This document shows positions 22,262 to 32,640 of a DNA stretch of 64,000 nucleotides, in pieces (the stretch's first letter is position 1; each line of letters opens with the position of its first letter). The translations under genes were made by a program, and so were the position numbers. This DNA is from Branchipolynoe longqiensis (Eukaryota; Annelida; Polychaeta; Phyllodocida; Polynoidae). The notes below the pieces were generated by a model. The model ran no database searches. It was not told the origin of the DNA and was given only the letters and a program-made list of their open reading frames with translations. The stretch lies in contig CM059199.1 in assembly GCA_030323885.1 (NCBI GenBank), forward strand, positions 4,102,371 through 4,166,370, given 5' to 3'.

Positions 22262-22540
22262 GCTCATTGGGGGGTTTTACGCCTTAGAAACAACTATGGT
22301 TATATCATGACGGGTACCAATTTGTGTGTGACAGTGCACACTCATGGCAACTTTTTAGTGCTGCCCCACTGGAAGATCAGGTCACTGTCACCATGACCCG
22401 ATATCCTGCCCAGTCACATTATCATGATACTATGCAAACCAGTCCTTGCCCTATCCTATTATTATTAATGCCAAGCGCCAGGCTAGGTAGCGACAAGTAT
22501 CAATTTTGTAAGTCATTGGTTTGACTCAGCTGGGATTTGC
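22262..22540 (-). mobile_element. SINE-B
   Basis: GGGGTTTTACGCCTTAGAAA through ACCAGTCCTTGCCCTATCC and AGCGACAAGTATCAATTTTG to GACTCAGCTGGGATT. The tRNA head is lost. Confidence 0.8.
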
Positions 22541-22757
22541 CGGGGAGTGTTCCTTGACGGGCTGACCGGGATGCGGCCATGTGGGGACTGCCTAAATGTA
22601 CCTTCAGTACTGGGAACACCATAGGGCACTGGACATTAGGCAGCTTCCTGTGAACCGCCCATGTGCTGAACGTGTGGAGGCCGTGTGGCATAACCGAGTG
22701 TGTTGTCTTACTCCATTTGATGCTTGATAGACATTCTGGGTCTTGTATCGCTTAAAA

Positions 22758-23367
22758 AGGCCCTGTCACATTACAACTCATCTCGCAAGCGCGCAGCCAA
22801 CATGTGAAATAACTTTTTTACATCGAGAAGCATCAAACCTTTCAGCGTGGGGGGCAAAGTTGGATGTATACATACTGTATACATAGCGTAAGGTCAATGT
22901 ATGACCAACATATGGCTAACGTACCTCCCGGCGAAAAATGCTCAAATTAAGCTCACGGTACGTTCACAGAATGCCGGTGAACGTATGTTAGACTTACATT
23001 AGGCATACATTGTCAGTACGCGGACTGTACATTCCCACTGTGTTTAACGTAGGTCAACATAGTGCAACGTAGTGAACAACATTTGTCTAATGTACATCGA
23101 CATATGCCTAACGCATACATAACGTACGGCGGACGTAAATCCACATGTTGTCAAACATTGGCGTAAGTCGAAAGTTTTCTGCATGCACAAAACTTTGCCG
23201 ACCCCCTGACGTGCGATGCCATATCTTGATGAACGTAAACGTACATTGACGTATACCTACGAGCGCCTAAAGCATGCATAACGCATAATGATGTATCTCG
23301 ACGTAGCAGCCAAAGATCACATATGTCTGCATACGTTGGCGCGATGCATCGTAATGTGACAGCCCCT
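22758..23367. mobile_element. motif-saturated TIR element with GGCCCTGTCACA ends (M2)
   Basis: Left end AGGCCCTGTCACATTACAAC, right end GTAATGTGACAGCCCCT (inverted). The interior is dense with GTACGT, ACGTAC, GCATACGT and CATATG-like motifs. Palindromic core AAGTTTTC-TGCATGCA-CAAAACTT at 23171-23197, 70% along. CTTAA flanks both ends. No ORF. Confidence 0.75.
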
Positions 23368-23635
23368 TAAGGGGTGTGGGGGTGTGTGGGCGTGTGGGGG
23401 TGAGTGTGGGTGTGGGTGGATGTGTAGTAATAATATCAGGTAATGATAATGCTTACAATCCATAACTATAAGTATATATTTAACAGTATCTTACTCAAGT
23501 TTTGCATATTTTCACATTGGTTGGGTCTAACTTCAGTTAGCCTGACCTGACCCACCAGATGTGATGGCCCTATCAGTAGAGCGCAGGCTTTGGAGGAGGA
23601 AGATCGGAAGTTAGAAACACAACCGAGTCAAACCA

Positions 23636-23831
23636 TCATCATCATCATCATGCTGTCGGTCAAAGACTGCTTTCATTACTTGACTGTCGCTCTCCATTTA
23701 GCTCTCTGCTGTAAGAGTGATGTCCATGAGTCGGTCTTAATGTCTCTCAGCTTCAGGTTTCTCTTGATGGTATCCTTGAACCGGAGATGAGGGCGCCCTC
23801 TCTTTCTGTAACCAGAAGACAGTTGAGAGTA
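23636..23831 (-). mobile_element. 5'-truncated LINE end with 11-bp TSD
   Basis: Bounded by GAGTCAAACCA at 23625-23635 and 23832-23842. Ends in a TCATCATCATCAT run on the plus strand, i.e. an ATG-type tail on the minus strand. Contains only the last codons of an ORF2. Confidence 0.85.
23676..23829 (-). pseudogene. LINE ORF2 extreme C-terminus
   Basis: The minus strand reads SGYRKRGRPHLRFKDTIKRN and continues through LRDIKTDSWTSLLQQRAKWR to ATVK and a stop (23676-23678). The GRP.LR.KD ... W..L...R..WR pattern is the standard C-terminus of many animal LINE reverse-transcriptase ORFs (established family knowledge). Catalytic domains are absent. A partial second copy of the last codons is at 16680-16757. 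Confidence 0.8.
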
Positions 23832-24179
23832 GAGTCAAACCAATGACATAAAATGTATACTTGTCGTTACCTAGCCTGACTCTTGGCATTAATAGGACAG
23901 GACAAATACTGGTTAATAGCACAGTATCAGGATAATGTGACTGTGGGGGCAACACTATAAAGTCACCATATGTGTTCACTATCAAAAGTCGGTATCCGTC
24001 GTGATGTTGCTAGGATATTAATCCAAAAAAACACTATAAAGTCACCATGAGTGCGCACACTCTCAGGTCGGTAGCTTTCATGATCTGACCTTAGATGTTT
24101 CTAGGATGTAAAACAACAAACAAACAAAGTCTCAGTCGACCTTTCATCCTTGGGACTTGTACTTGTAGAGGAAATACTC

Positions 24180-24510
24180 CCGTGGGCGGCGGGGATGTGG
24201 GGGTGGGAGTGGGGGGTGGGTGGGGGAGGTGATAAGAAAGGGGTGGTGATGGTGGGGGCGGGAGGGAGGGGGGCGGTTTGAGTTAACCCTGGAGGGACAG
24301 GAAGATGGTGAACAGGTGAGGGTAACGTCGAGATGAAAGGTGCGAATGGACAGAACTGAGTGTATGTGTGCTGTGTGTAAGAATGTGTGTGTGTCGTGAG
24401 TGTGTGTGTGGGCGGGGGTGGAGGGTGGAGGGTGGAGGGTGGAGGGTGGTGGGTGGAGGGTGGAGGGTGGAGGGTGGAGGGTGGAGGGTGGAGGGTGGAG
24501 GGTGGAGGTG
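24180..24510. repeat. G-rich tract and (GGTGGAG)n minisatellite
   Basis: 24180-24285 is irregular G-rich; 24415-24508 is GGAGGGTGGAGGGT repeated about 13 times at a 7-bp period. Coding frames over it (G/W/R-rich or P/S-rich) are artefacts. Confidence 0.9.
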
Positions 24511-24539
24511 TTGTGATATACCGCGTGCGTGGTTGGTTG

Positions 24540-24860
24540 GTCGCTTGTTGGAGTTTTACGTCCTGGCAACATCTAAGGTCATATCAGGATGGCTTGTGAC
24601 AGTATGCACTCATGGCGACTTTATAGTGCTGCCCTACTGGGAAATAAGGCCACCGGCGCCATGACCCAATATCCCACTCAGTCACATTATCCTCTGACTG
24701 AGCTAACCAGTCCTTGCCCTATCCTATTAATGCCAAGCGCCAGGCTAGGAAGCGACATGTATCAATTATATAAATCATCAGTTTGACTCGACCGGCAGCC
24801 AAACTCCCAATCTTCCGCACACGAGGCCCGCGCGCTACCGATTGTTCAACCGCGCCTGGT
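24540..24860 (-). mobile_element. SINE-B inside a roughly 30-bp duplication
   Basis: TTGTTGGAGTTTTACGTCCT to the head side CCCAATCTTCCGCACACGAG and CGCGCTACCGATTGTTCAAC. The sequence just before it (24501-24530, GGTGGAGGTGTTGTGATATA plus CCGCGTGCGT) recurs just after it (24858-24890) with a few changes, as a long target duplication or older repeat. Confidence 0.8.
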
Positions 24861-25014
24861 GGAGGGAGGTGTTGTGATATGCCGGGTGCATAGTAGTAGG
24901 ATTGCGGTGTCACATTGTGCCATGTTTGGGTGATTACGACCAACAAGCAGCAGACGTTACTCAGTCCTACACCTGATCCCAGAACCCCATTACCCTGAGA
25001 GGTGTGAAGCAGCA

Positions 25015-25430
25015 GCCACCCCCTCACATCCCCTGCCATCCCTCCTCCCTCTCCCACCACTCCCCCTTCCAGCACCCTCCCACCCCTCGCACCACTTCCC
25101 ACAACCCTCCCACCATCCCACCACCCTCCCCCCTCCCAGCATCCTCCCACCCTTCCACCACCTTCCCACCCCTCCCACCACCCTCCGACCCCCCCCTCCC
25201 ACCCCTCTCTCCCTCCCACCATCCCAATCCTCCCACCCCTCCCACCACTGCCCCCTATCCCCTCCCACCCCAACCCTCTCCCCCTCCCACCACCCCAGCC
25301 CACCCCTATCCTCTCCCAGCCCCTTCACCCCTCCCCCCACCCCCACGCCCCCTCCCCCTCGCACCCTCCCTCCCACCCTCCCCCACGCTCCCCCTCCCTC
25401 CCACCCCCATCACGACACACACACACCTAC
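25015..25430. repeat. CCCTCCCACC pyrimidine-rich satellite
   Basis: Degenerate CCTCCCACCACC repeat. Proline-rich forward and glycine-rich reverse frames of up to 194 codons are compositional. Confidence 0.9.
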
Positions 25431-25651
25431 ACACATCAGCTACCAACACCAAAGGTAATATTATAGCCTGCACTAAGAGGTGCGTGACGTCACGTAGGGC
25501 ACGCAGCTAACAACGCATAGGGGGCGCCACCGTGCAAATAAGCAACACCTGCACAGGTGTACCGCACATGGCGAAACCACCTCCCCACACAGCGACAATT
25601 GTGCGGTAGTCATACTGGAGACTGTTCTCGTTGTTGTGGTAAATATGTATC

Positions 25652-26253
25652 CAGTATAACCCGTTAAACCAAGCTTGGTTAAACCAAATGATCGGTTAAT
25701 CCAAACTTTTTTCGGCAGCCCAGCAAAATACTACCATTTATCATATTAAAAAGTTGGTTAAACCAAAGTGGGTTAATCCAAATTATCGGTTAATCCAAAT
25801 AAAATTGTCGGACCCCAGGCCACTTCCAGTACGGTTAAACCAAATGTTCATGTGGTTATAAGATCATCTGAGACCCCACCAAATTTTTTATATGATAAAT
25901 GGTAGTGTTTTGGCGGGCCGCCGAAAACGTTTGGATTAAGCGATCGATTGGTTTAACTGAGCTTGGTTTAATGGGGTTATGCCTGGTACACACCTCCCGT
26001 ATGCGATTCATGCGCTAAAACTGACTGCGTTTCACAACCCGACCCGTCCCATTTCGCGACGTAAAACTGGCCGATTCATTTTTCGAATGTCTTGCGATTC
26101 GAGTTTTAAGCCCTAAAACTGAGTTTTAAGTAGCGAATCGCAAAGCTCTGGTGTGCTAGGGGGTTGCACACCTAACGACTAAAACTCAAACTTAGTCGCG
26201 AAACGGGCAGCTTTAGGTCGTATACGGGAGGTGTGTACCGGGCATTATACTAT
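25652..26253. mobile_element. pogo-like MITE E2, split by another TIR element
   Basis: Starts CAGTATAACCCGTTAAACCA and ends GTTTAATGGGGTTAT at 25980, continuing after a 263-bp insertion as TATACTATA. Interior words GATCGGTTAATCCAAAC and ACTACCATTTATCATAT are shared with 54639-55110. A second E2 right end fragment lies at 26330-26432. Confidence 0.75.
25981..26243. mobile_element. TIR element GCCYGGTACACACCTCCCGTA (M3)
   Basis: The left GCCTGGTACACACCTCCCGT and the right, inverted, GCCCGGTACACACCTCCCGT match over about 22 bp. TTAT precedes it (25977-25980) and follows it (26245-26248), as a 4-bp duplication in the E2 word GGGGTTATACTG. The interior repeats GCGATTCG, CGAATCGC and TAAAACT motifs. 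No ORF. Confidence 0.8.
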
Positions 26254-26329
26254 ATACATAAAAAAAACAATAATCAAAGTGTCCACATACATTGTATATT
26301 ACATTCATAATATACCCATGTTTTTGCCA

Positions 26330-26432
26330 AAGCCAAGTCAAAGTCAAAGCCAAAGCTCGGTTAAGCCAATGATCGGTTAATCCAAACAAATTTCTATGGT
26401 CCCTTCAAGTCTGGTTTAAAGGGGTTATACTG
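26330..26432. mobile_element. E2 MITE right-end fragment
   Basis: AAGTCAAAGTCAAAGCCAAAG, GATCGGTTAATCCAAACAAA and TTTAAAGGGGTTATACTG then TA, collinear with 55012-55110. Confidence 0.75.
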
Positions 26433-26459
26433 TATTCTTCAGTGTGGTCTTGTGTCAGG

Positions 26460-26792
26460 ACCAGACGGGATGGCCGAATGAGTTAGAGCATCCATCTCCC
26501 ATGTTGGTAGACCATGGCATTGTGGGTTCGAACCCTGGTCGAGTCAAACCGATGACTTAACAATCGATACTTGTCGCTTCCTAGCCAGACGCTCAGCATT
26601 ATTAGTATAGGGTAAGGACTGGTTGGCTCAGTGTCAGGATAATGTGACTGAGTGGGATATCAAGTCATGGTGCTGGCAGCCTGGTCTCCCAGTGGGCAGC
26701 ACTATAAAGTTGCCATGAGTGCGCACTGTCACAAGTCGGTACACGTCCTGATATGACCTTAGATGTTGCTATGACGTAAAACAACAACAAAC
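26460..26792 (+). mobile_element. SINE-B, full length
   Basis: GACGGGATGGCCGAATGAGT (A box), GTGGGTTCGAACCCTGG (B box), the complete body including GGATAATGTGACTGAGTGGG and GAGTGCGCACTGTCACAAGT, then GATATGACCTTAGATGTTG and AACAACAACAAACAC. A good reference copy for the family. Confidence 0.9.
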
Positions 26793-27074
26793 ACACCAAC
26801 AATGTGTCAGCTTCAAGGCACTGGTCTTTCAGTCATATCTCTAGATATATATATGTCATGTATAAATATCAATATATATTTATATTTATGTATATCTATA
26901 TATATATGCATAACATTATATATAGGTGATGTATAAGTATTATATGTGGGTATAAATGCGCAAAAGGGAATTCCATTATTATTGTTATTATTATATTTAC
27001 CCATTTGCTACTCTGTGCATCCTGACCACCATGATCTGACCGGTCCCGCCGACACTGGTCCTCCTCGTCCCTAG

Positions 27075-27648
27075 AGGCCCAGTCACACCTCACCGGATTG
27101 AGGAACCAGACAGAAGCCGGACACTGTCCGGTGAAATACGGCAATGTACGGTTTATATAAGGTTGGCATCCGTTATCTGTCCGGTGGTGTCCAGTGAGTA
27201 TGGTGGCAAGTTTTGAACATGCACAAATCTTGTACCTGACACTGCCAGACTGGCGTGTACGGTTGGTGTCCGGTTGAAGTTTGTTTAGTCCGTTTTGTCC
27301 GGTTCATGTCCGGTACTCATCTGTTACCTTTCCGGTTTGCTTCCTGCAGAGTCCATTGATGGTGTTGCGGGAATTTGATCAGTATATGTTTTCGGCGTGT
27401 CCGTGAATAGTCCGGTACATGTCCATGTGATGTTTGGTCCGTCCGTTAGACATTCGGTTGTCATCCGGTTATCGTCCAGTTATTGTCCGGTGGTTATTCG
27501 TTAATGTATGTTCCTTGTCCGTTTAGCGTCCATTTCGTCCAGCAGAAAGCACAACATTTCGACACATTTCGGTACATTTTGATACCGGACACCAACGGAC
27601 TAGACAATTCTTTGCCCGGTTGTGTCCGGTAAGGTGTGACAGGCACTT
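27075..27648. mobile_element. motif-saturated TIR element, TCCGGT type (M4)
   Basis: Left AGGCCCAGTCACACCTCACC, right GGTAAGGTGTGACAGGCACT (inverted). The interior is full of TGTCCGGT/ACCGGACA words in both directions. Palindromic core AAGTTTTG-AACATGCA-CAAATCTT at 27207-27232, 25% along, i.e. 75% if read inverted. Confidence 0.75.
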
Positions 27649-27717
27649 TACGGATGCCCACATATGTTCATTCACACCGAGGAATATCTGTGTATATCTA
27701 TATGTATATATTGATAT

Positions 27718-28212
27718 GTCATGGGGTGATGAAAATGGGGAATATTGCGCCTAGAGCGGGACTCGAACCCACCTCTCTTTGCATACCAGGCCAGTGTGCT
27801 AACCATTACACCACCTAGGCTCCCTGATATCACCACACTACCCACGCCTACCTGTCTATGTGGCTCCTTGCCTGAGAGGTCAGTGCAGACTACTACACTC
27901 ATCCCCCTGGAATTGTAAGTATTTTAATGGTTACAATTACATACATACAGGCAATGCACTAACAGATACATACACAGGGTAGGTTCAACAACCATACAGC
28001 GCATATCTTGTACAGGATCATGGTCACCCCAACCAGTGTCATGGGGGTGATGAAAATGGGATCTTTGCACCTAGAGCGGGACTCGAACCCACATCTCTTT
28101 GCATTCTGGGCCGGTGTGCTAATCATTACACCACCTAGGCTCCCTGATATCACCACACTACCCACGCCTACCTGTCTATGTGGCTCCTGAGAGGTCAGTG
28201 CACACTACTACA
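27718..28212 (-). mobile_element. SINE-A dimer
   Basis: Two units starting at 27718 and 28038 (period 320), same head and body as at 2361-2866. TA-rich sequence flanks both sides (TATTGATAT and ACATATATATATG). Confidence 0.85.
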
Positions 28213-28405
28213 TATATATATGTAACTAGATACACATAGATAAATAGAGATATAGTGAGATATAGTGAGACATAGAGATATAGTTATAAATATATAAAAC
28301 AGAGATACATAAACATATATATCGATATATATATATAGATATATAAATGCATATATATATATATGTATATATATGTGTTCACATAATTATATATATATAT
28401 ATACT
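28213..28405. repeat. AT-rich microsatellite
   Basis: ATAGTGAGATA and TATATA blocks. Confidence 0.85.
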
Positions 28406-28407
28406 TA

Positions 28408-28653
28408 TCAAATTGATATTTGTCGTTCCCTAGCTTGGCATTCATTCGGCATTAATACTAATAGGAGAGAGCAAGCACTGGTTTGCTCAGTATTAGGATA
28501 AATCATCTCGTGGGGTTTCGGGTCATGGTGCCAGCAGCCCGATCTTCCAGTGGGGCAGCACTATCATTTCACCATGAGTGTGCACTGTCACAAGTTGGTA
28601 TCCATCCTGGTATGAACTGTGACGTTGCTAGGATATAAAACCCAAACAAACAA
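28408..28653 (+). mobile_element. SINE-B, head missing
   Basis: Begins in the body at CAAATTGATATTTGTCGTTC and ends AACCCAAACAAACAAAC. Confidence 0.8.
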
Positions 28654-28802
28654 ACTCGCTCCTCCATACCGCTTGGTTTTTATTTGGCGAACTGAGCTTT
28701 GTCCAAGTGGGCGGTCGGCTGGGGGTGGGGTGCCTTGGGACATTTTCCTCTGAGCGACACCGCTTGGCATTTAACAAAATAGCCTTCACATACCTTATAT
28801 TA

Positions 28803-29136
28803 CCAGACAGGATTGCTGAATGAGTAGAGCGTCCGTCTCGCATTTTGGTAGATCGAAGGTTTTGAACGCACGGGTCCAAACCCTGGTCGAGCCCACCAAA
28901 TGACTTAGCGATTGATATTTGTCACTTCCTAGCCAGGCATTATTAGGATAAGGCAAGGACTGGTTGGCTCAGTATCAGGATAATGTGACTGTGTGGGATA
29001 TCGGGGCATGGTGCCAGCGGCATGGTCTCGCAGAGGGGCAGCACTATAAAGTCACCATGAGTGCGCACTGTCACACGTCGGTCCCCGTCCTGATATGACC
29101 TTAGATGTTGGCAGGACGAATAACTCCAACAACCAA
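28803..29136 (+). mobile_element. SINE-B with expanded head
   Basis: GACAGGATTGCTGAATGAGT to CCAAACCCTGGTCGAG, with an extra GGTTTTGAACGCACGG beside the B box. Complete 3' end AGGACGAATAACTCCAACAA. Confidence 0.8.
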
Positions 29137-29281
29137 ATATATTATATACGTTCACTAAGATGCCAATTATGTGATTCACAAAGCAGTGGCTGTTACCGCG
29201 CGCCAGAAGTCCTATCTATACCCTACAGCGACAATCAACCAGTCATGGGTCGCAGCACTCAGATGCCAGGAGATTGATGTC

Positions 29282-29640
29282 TGTTCGTTGGGGTTTAATG
29301 TTCTAGGAACATCTATGGTCATATTAGAATGGGTACCGAAATGTGACAGTGCACACTCATAGCAACTTTATACATTTTTGTTTGTTTGTTTGGCTGTTTG
29401 TTTAACGACCCCCTAGCACAAAAAGTAGACATCAGCTATTGGGGGGTCGGCAACTTTATAGTGCTGCCTCACTGGCAAACCAGGCTGCTGGCACCATGAT
29501 CCGATATCCCACTGAGTCACATTATGCTGATGCTGAGCTAACCAGTCCTTGCCCTATCCTATTAATGCCAAGCGCCAGGCTAGGAAGCAACACGTATTAA
29601 TTTTGTAAGTCATTGGTTTGACTCGGTCAGGATTCAAACT
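29282..29640 (-). mobile_element. SINE-B split by a 77-bp element
   Basis: TTGGGGTTTAATGTTCTAGG to GCAACTTTATA, insertion 29373-29449, then the remainder to GACTCGGTCAGGATTCAAAC. Immediately followed by a plus-strand SINE-B 3' piece (29643-29812). Confidence 0.8.
29373..29449 (-). mobile_element. 77-bp retroelement end with 11-bp TSD
   Basis: Flanked by GCAACTTTATA at 29362-29372 and 29450-29460. On the minus strand it reads CGACCCCCCAATAGCTGATG, TCTACTTTTTGTGCTAGG, GGGTCGTTAAACAAACAG with a CAAACAAA tail, the look of a SINE or LINE 3' end. Not seen elsewhere in the window. Confidence 0.75.
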
Positions 29641-29642
29641 TC

Positions 29643-29815
29643 CGATAATGTGATTGAGTGGGATATCTGGTCATGGTGCCAGCAGACTGGTCTCCCAGTG
29701 GGGCAGCATTATAAAGTCGACATGAGTGTGCACTATCACAAGTCGGTACCCGTTCTGATATGATTATTGATGTTGCTAGGGCGTAAAACCCCAGCAGGCA
29801 ACCAGCCAACATTCA
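29643..29815 (+). mobile_element. SINE-B 3' half
   Basis: GATAATGTGATTGAGTGGGA to GGGCGTAAAACCCCAGCAGG. Confidence 0.8.
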
Positions 29816-29841
29816 CCTTCAAGAACCGAGCTTAGCGTTAT

Positions 29842-30535
29842 GGCCCTGTCAGACTACGACGTAATGACGTCAACGTAGGGAGAATGTGAAGAACGTTGAA
29901 CTTCTCGGCGTAGTATGCAAATTTGGGCACAAGTTGAACGTAGATGCAGCGTAGTGGAGCGTAACGTCGGTAAAGCGTAGTGATACCGTCATTCAACGAG
30001 AGAGGACAACGTCACTACGCTCACGGAACGTTATGAACGTTATTCCATCGCCAGAAGAACGTTACGCGACGTTGCCTAAGTCATGAGACATTGAACGTAC
30101 GTTGAATGCACGTTCTCCTGACGTTCTCCTGACGTTCTCCTGACGTTCTCCTGATGTTCTCCTGATGTTCTCCTGACGTTCCCATTACGGCACGTGGGCA
30201 TTTGCACTCGGTTTAATGTGGGTCAACGTAGTGGAACGTAGTTGAACGTAGTGAGCAGCATTGGAAAAACGTCCGTTTAACGTCATTGATGTTCACTGAA
30301 CGTGAACAGAACGTATGGCGAACGTAAACCCTTACGTTCGAGCTACGTCGACATTTTTTAACATGTCCAAAACCTCAACGTAACTTGAAGTAACACGACG
30401 TAATGTGACGTAGCTCGATGTCAGTCTAACGTCATTATGACGTCATCATAACGTAATCCAACGTACATCAACGTAATGACGAAAAATCGCCACGTTAGGC
30501 TCACGTTCGCTTGTTACGTCATAGTGTGACAGGGG
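29842..30535. mobile_element. motif-saturated TIR element, ACGT type (M5)
   Basis: Left GGCCCTGTCAGACTACGACG, right ACGTCATAGTGTGACAGGGG (inverted). Interior: dozens of AACGT/ACGTT words and an array of six CGTTCTCCTGA 11-mers at 30110-30178. Core ATTTTTTA-ACATGTC-CAAAACCT near 30350-30377, 75% along. Closest relative is M7 at 38802-39467, collinear throughout. Confidence 0.8.
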
Positions 30536-30789
30536 TATTACGCAATTAGCAACACGTAAGTGACATATCCGAATAATTAAAATGACACTTGAGACAATAG
30601 AGAGGCCCATGGTACTAAATCATATGGCCACAGTGGCGTTTTAGTACACCCGGTTCATTCACCATGGCCATGAAGTGAACCGTTTTCTCACTTTTTTCTA
30701 TTTTCTAATTTTTTTTCTTAGCACATTCTTCATTCATTAAAGCTGCATAGCCCGCTTAAAGGTGCACATTTTCTAAATCAAAACACTGC

Positions 30790-31025
30790 ATTTGATCCTA
30801 GATTTCTTCTTGAAGATTTATACTGCCTAACATGAGACAGTTTGTCAATAGAAAGCCCGAGCCTGCACTTTTACCGACTCAAGGGATTTTTAACCTCCCA
30901 CACCACATAGACATGGTATGAGAGCAACCGGCGTTTGATGACGCTGTAAGTTATACACTGCAGTGGAAATCCAAATTGGCAGAGGTGGGGGAACGGGGAA
31001 TCGAACCACTGACCTTCAGATTAGG
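30790..31025 (-). mobile_element. SINE-C, 3' part, split by LINE copy 2
   Basis: CTTTTACCGACTCAAGGGAT, GGTATGAGAGCAACCGGCG, GGGGAATCGAACCACTGACC (B box inverted). The head resumes after the LINE at 31886. Same family as 43185 (plus) and 48460 (minus). Confidence 0.85.
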
Positions 31026-31885
31026 TTTGATTGATTGATTGATTGGTGGTTGCTTTACGCCGTGTCGGCAGCATAGGCCATATTTACAGCGAGAAATGTT
31101 TGTTTTTTGTTCAAACCATCACTTTTACATGTAAAAGCAGACAATCAATTATGTGCCAATAGACACTCATTAAATTAGAAAGCTCACAGTCATATATTTG
31201 TGGTCAATGGAAACAAATTCCCATAGAAAAAGAAAAGTCTTACTAATAATTGATAGAATTTATGTAGTAAACTATATGACGTGGTACAGTCCAGCTGCCC
31301 TCAAAAAGGCTAACATCTTTTCTTGTTTTACTTTAGTAAAAAGGTCATGCATACTCATTACTGTCTGCAGTGTAGAATTGTTGGTGCAGGGCCAACAAAT
31401 CAATGCAACTTAGTAAAATGTGTTTGAGTGTCAGCGGGGACTGACACCCAATACATTCAGGGGGAGGTTCCCCCTTGAACAGAAAAGCATGTGAAAGCCA
31501 CGAGTGGCCAATACGGCAGTGGCTAAGGACCACTTGTTCCCGCCGACCTCCCGCATGAGTCTGTGGTGGTTTTCCCACAGATGGTTCAATTTCTTTAAGT
31601 TTATCGATGTTTTCACCCCACTCATGTTGCCATTTGGATTTTATGTGGGTGGCTATTAGTGGTTTCAGATCAGAGTGAGGGATCAGACACGGTTCAAGAT
31701 CACAGTTCAGGGCCTCCTTCGCAGCCCATCAACTCGTTCGTTTCCTTGTATGCCGGCATGGTGGATGTCATACCCATCTGTTGCCAGTTGGTTCATTTTA
31801 TAAATAACCATTGCTAGAATAGGGTGATTCATTTTCATTCCAGCAACAGCCAGGAGGCAAGAGAACGAATCACTGTATATAACAT
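31026..31885 (-). mobile_element. RNase H LINE, copy 2, with 8-bp TSD
   Basis: Lies between AGATTAGG at 31018-31025 and AGATTAGG at 31886-31893, inside a SINE-C. Same tail (TTGATTGATTGATTG on plus) and 3' UTR as copy 1. 860 bp, truncated within the RNase H domain. Confidence 0.92.
31300..31885 (-). pseudogene. broken RNase H LINE fragment
   Basis: Collinear with codons 40-285 region of copy 1 but with a 17-bp deletion that removes the WVPGHAG area (around 31758), a 1-bp deletion in the ERAD motif holding the last catalytic aspartate (around 31728), and a 7-bp insertion near the C-terminus (around 31357). The CCHC ribbon region (31360-31578) remains readable. It is dead by these changes alone. 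Confidence 0.85.
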
Positions 31886-31950
31886 AGATTAGGAGTCCGA
31901 CCTAGAAAAAGTCAGACACTCTAACCAGAACACCACATCCAACTTAAACA
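31886..31950 (-). mobile_element. SINE-C tRNA-like head
   Basis: Inverted, it reads GGTTAGAGTGTCTGACTTTT, CTAGGTCGGACTCCTAATCT, with the Arg-CCT-like anticodon loop CTCCTAA. Continues 30790-31025. Confidence 0.8.
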
Positions 31951-31982
31951 AAGGTGCAGTAAGCATTTATTGCTGCATAGAT

Positions 31983-32205
31983 GGTTGGTTATTGGAGTTT
32001 TCGGTCCTGGCAACATTTAGGTCATATCAGCATGGGTACTGAGTTGCGAAAGTGCGCGCATATGGTGACTTTATAGTGCTGCCCCACTGGGAAATCAGGA
32101 CACGTATACATTTTGTAAGTCAGTGGTTTGACTCGAGCGGGAATTGAACTCCCTATCTCCCGCCTGGGAGGCCTGCGCTCTACCGATTCGGCCACAGCAC
32201 CCGGT
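31983..32205 (-). mobile_element. SINE-B with internal deletion
   Basis: TTTCGGTCCTGGCAACATTT, then directly from GGGAAATCAGGACACG to the tRNA side CCTGCGCTCTACCGATTCGG, missing the central body. Confidence 0.8.
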
Positions 32206-32409
32206 GTATGTAGAGTTAGCGAAAGATGAGTCATCACGAAAGCTGTGACTACAACTGATGGAACAAGAACTGATTTGTGGTACAGCCACTGGCATCAAGC
32301 CGGGTGGGTGGCGAGAAAGGGAGCCCTCAAGGGAACAGGGGCAGGGTTGCAGGAGGAGAGCAGGAGGAGAAAAAGAGAATGGCGGTGATTTATAAAACCG
32401 CAAGTTTTA

Positions 32410-32640
32410 ACAATTTGTTTTACATTCGTTGCTTAAGCAGGGGAAATTTCAATCACTGACAATTGGTCTTCCTCATTTTGCTGCTTCTTGTCCTATCCCA
32501 GTATTGCACAGTGCCGGGCTAGGTAGTGACGAGTATACATTTTAACGCCATTTGGTTGATTTATTCTGCCTGTGTTTGAACCCCGCTGCTTGCTACATGG
32601 GAAACACTCAAAACTCATTCGACTATTTGGTCTTGGGGCA
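32410..32640 (-). mobile_element. SINE-B2, diverged
   Basis: GCTTAAGCAGGGGAAATTTC, GGTCTTCCTCATTTTGCTGC, CTAGGTAGTGACGAGTATAC, then a decayed B box GTTTGAACCCCGC. Confidence 0.65.

Larger units (their letters stand above)
23545..24128 (+). mobile_element. SINE-B with nested LINE end and duplicated 3' part
   Basis: Head GATGTGATGGCCCTATCAGT to GAGTCAAACCA, then the LINE insertion 23636-23831, then the body (GACATAAAATGTATACTTGT) and 3' end. The 3' portion (CACTATAAAGTCACCATG ... GATGTTGCTAGGATA) occurs twice in a row before the CAAACAAACAAA tail. Confidence 0.75.

Noticed and set aside
25004..25510. Proline-rich 168-codon and glycine-rich 194-codon frames
   Set aside because: Composition of a CCCTCCCACC repeat on both strands.
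2603..28165. Frames containing GSLGGVMVSTLA...GFESRSR
   Set aside because: Translation of the tRNA-like head of SINE-A; a common artefact of tRNA-derived SINEs.
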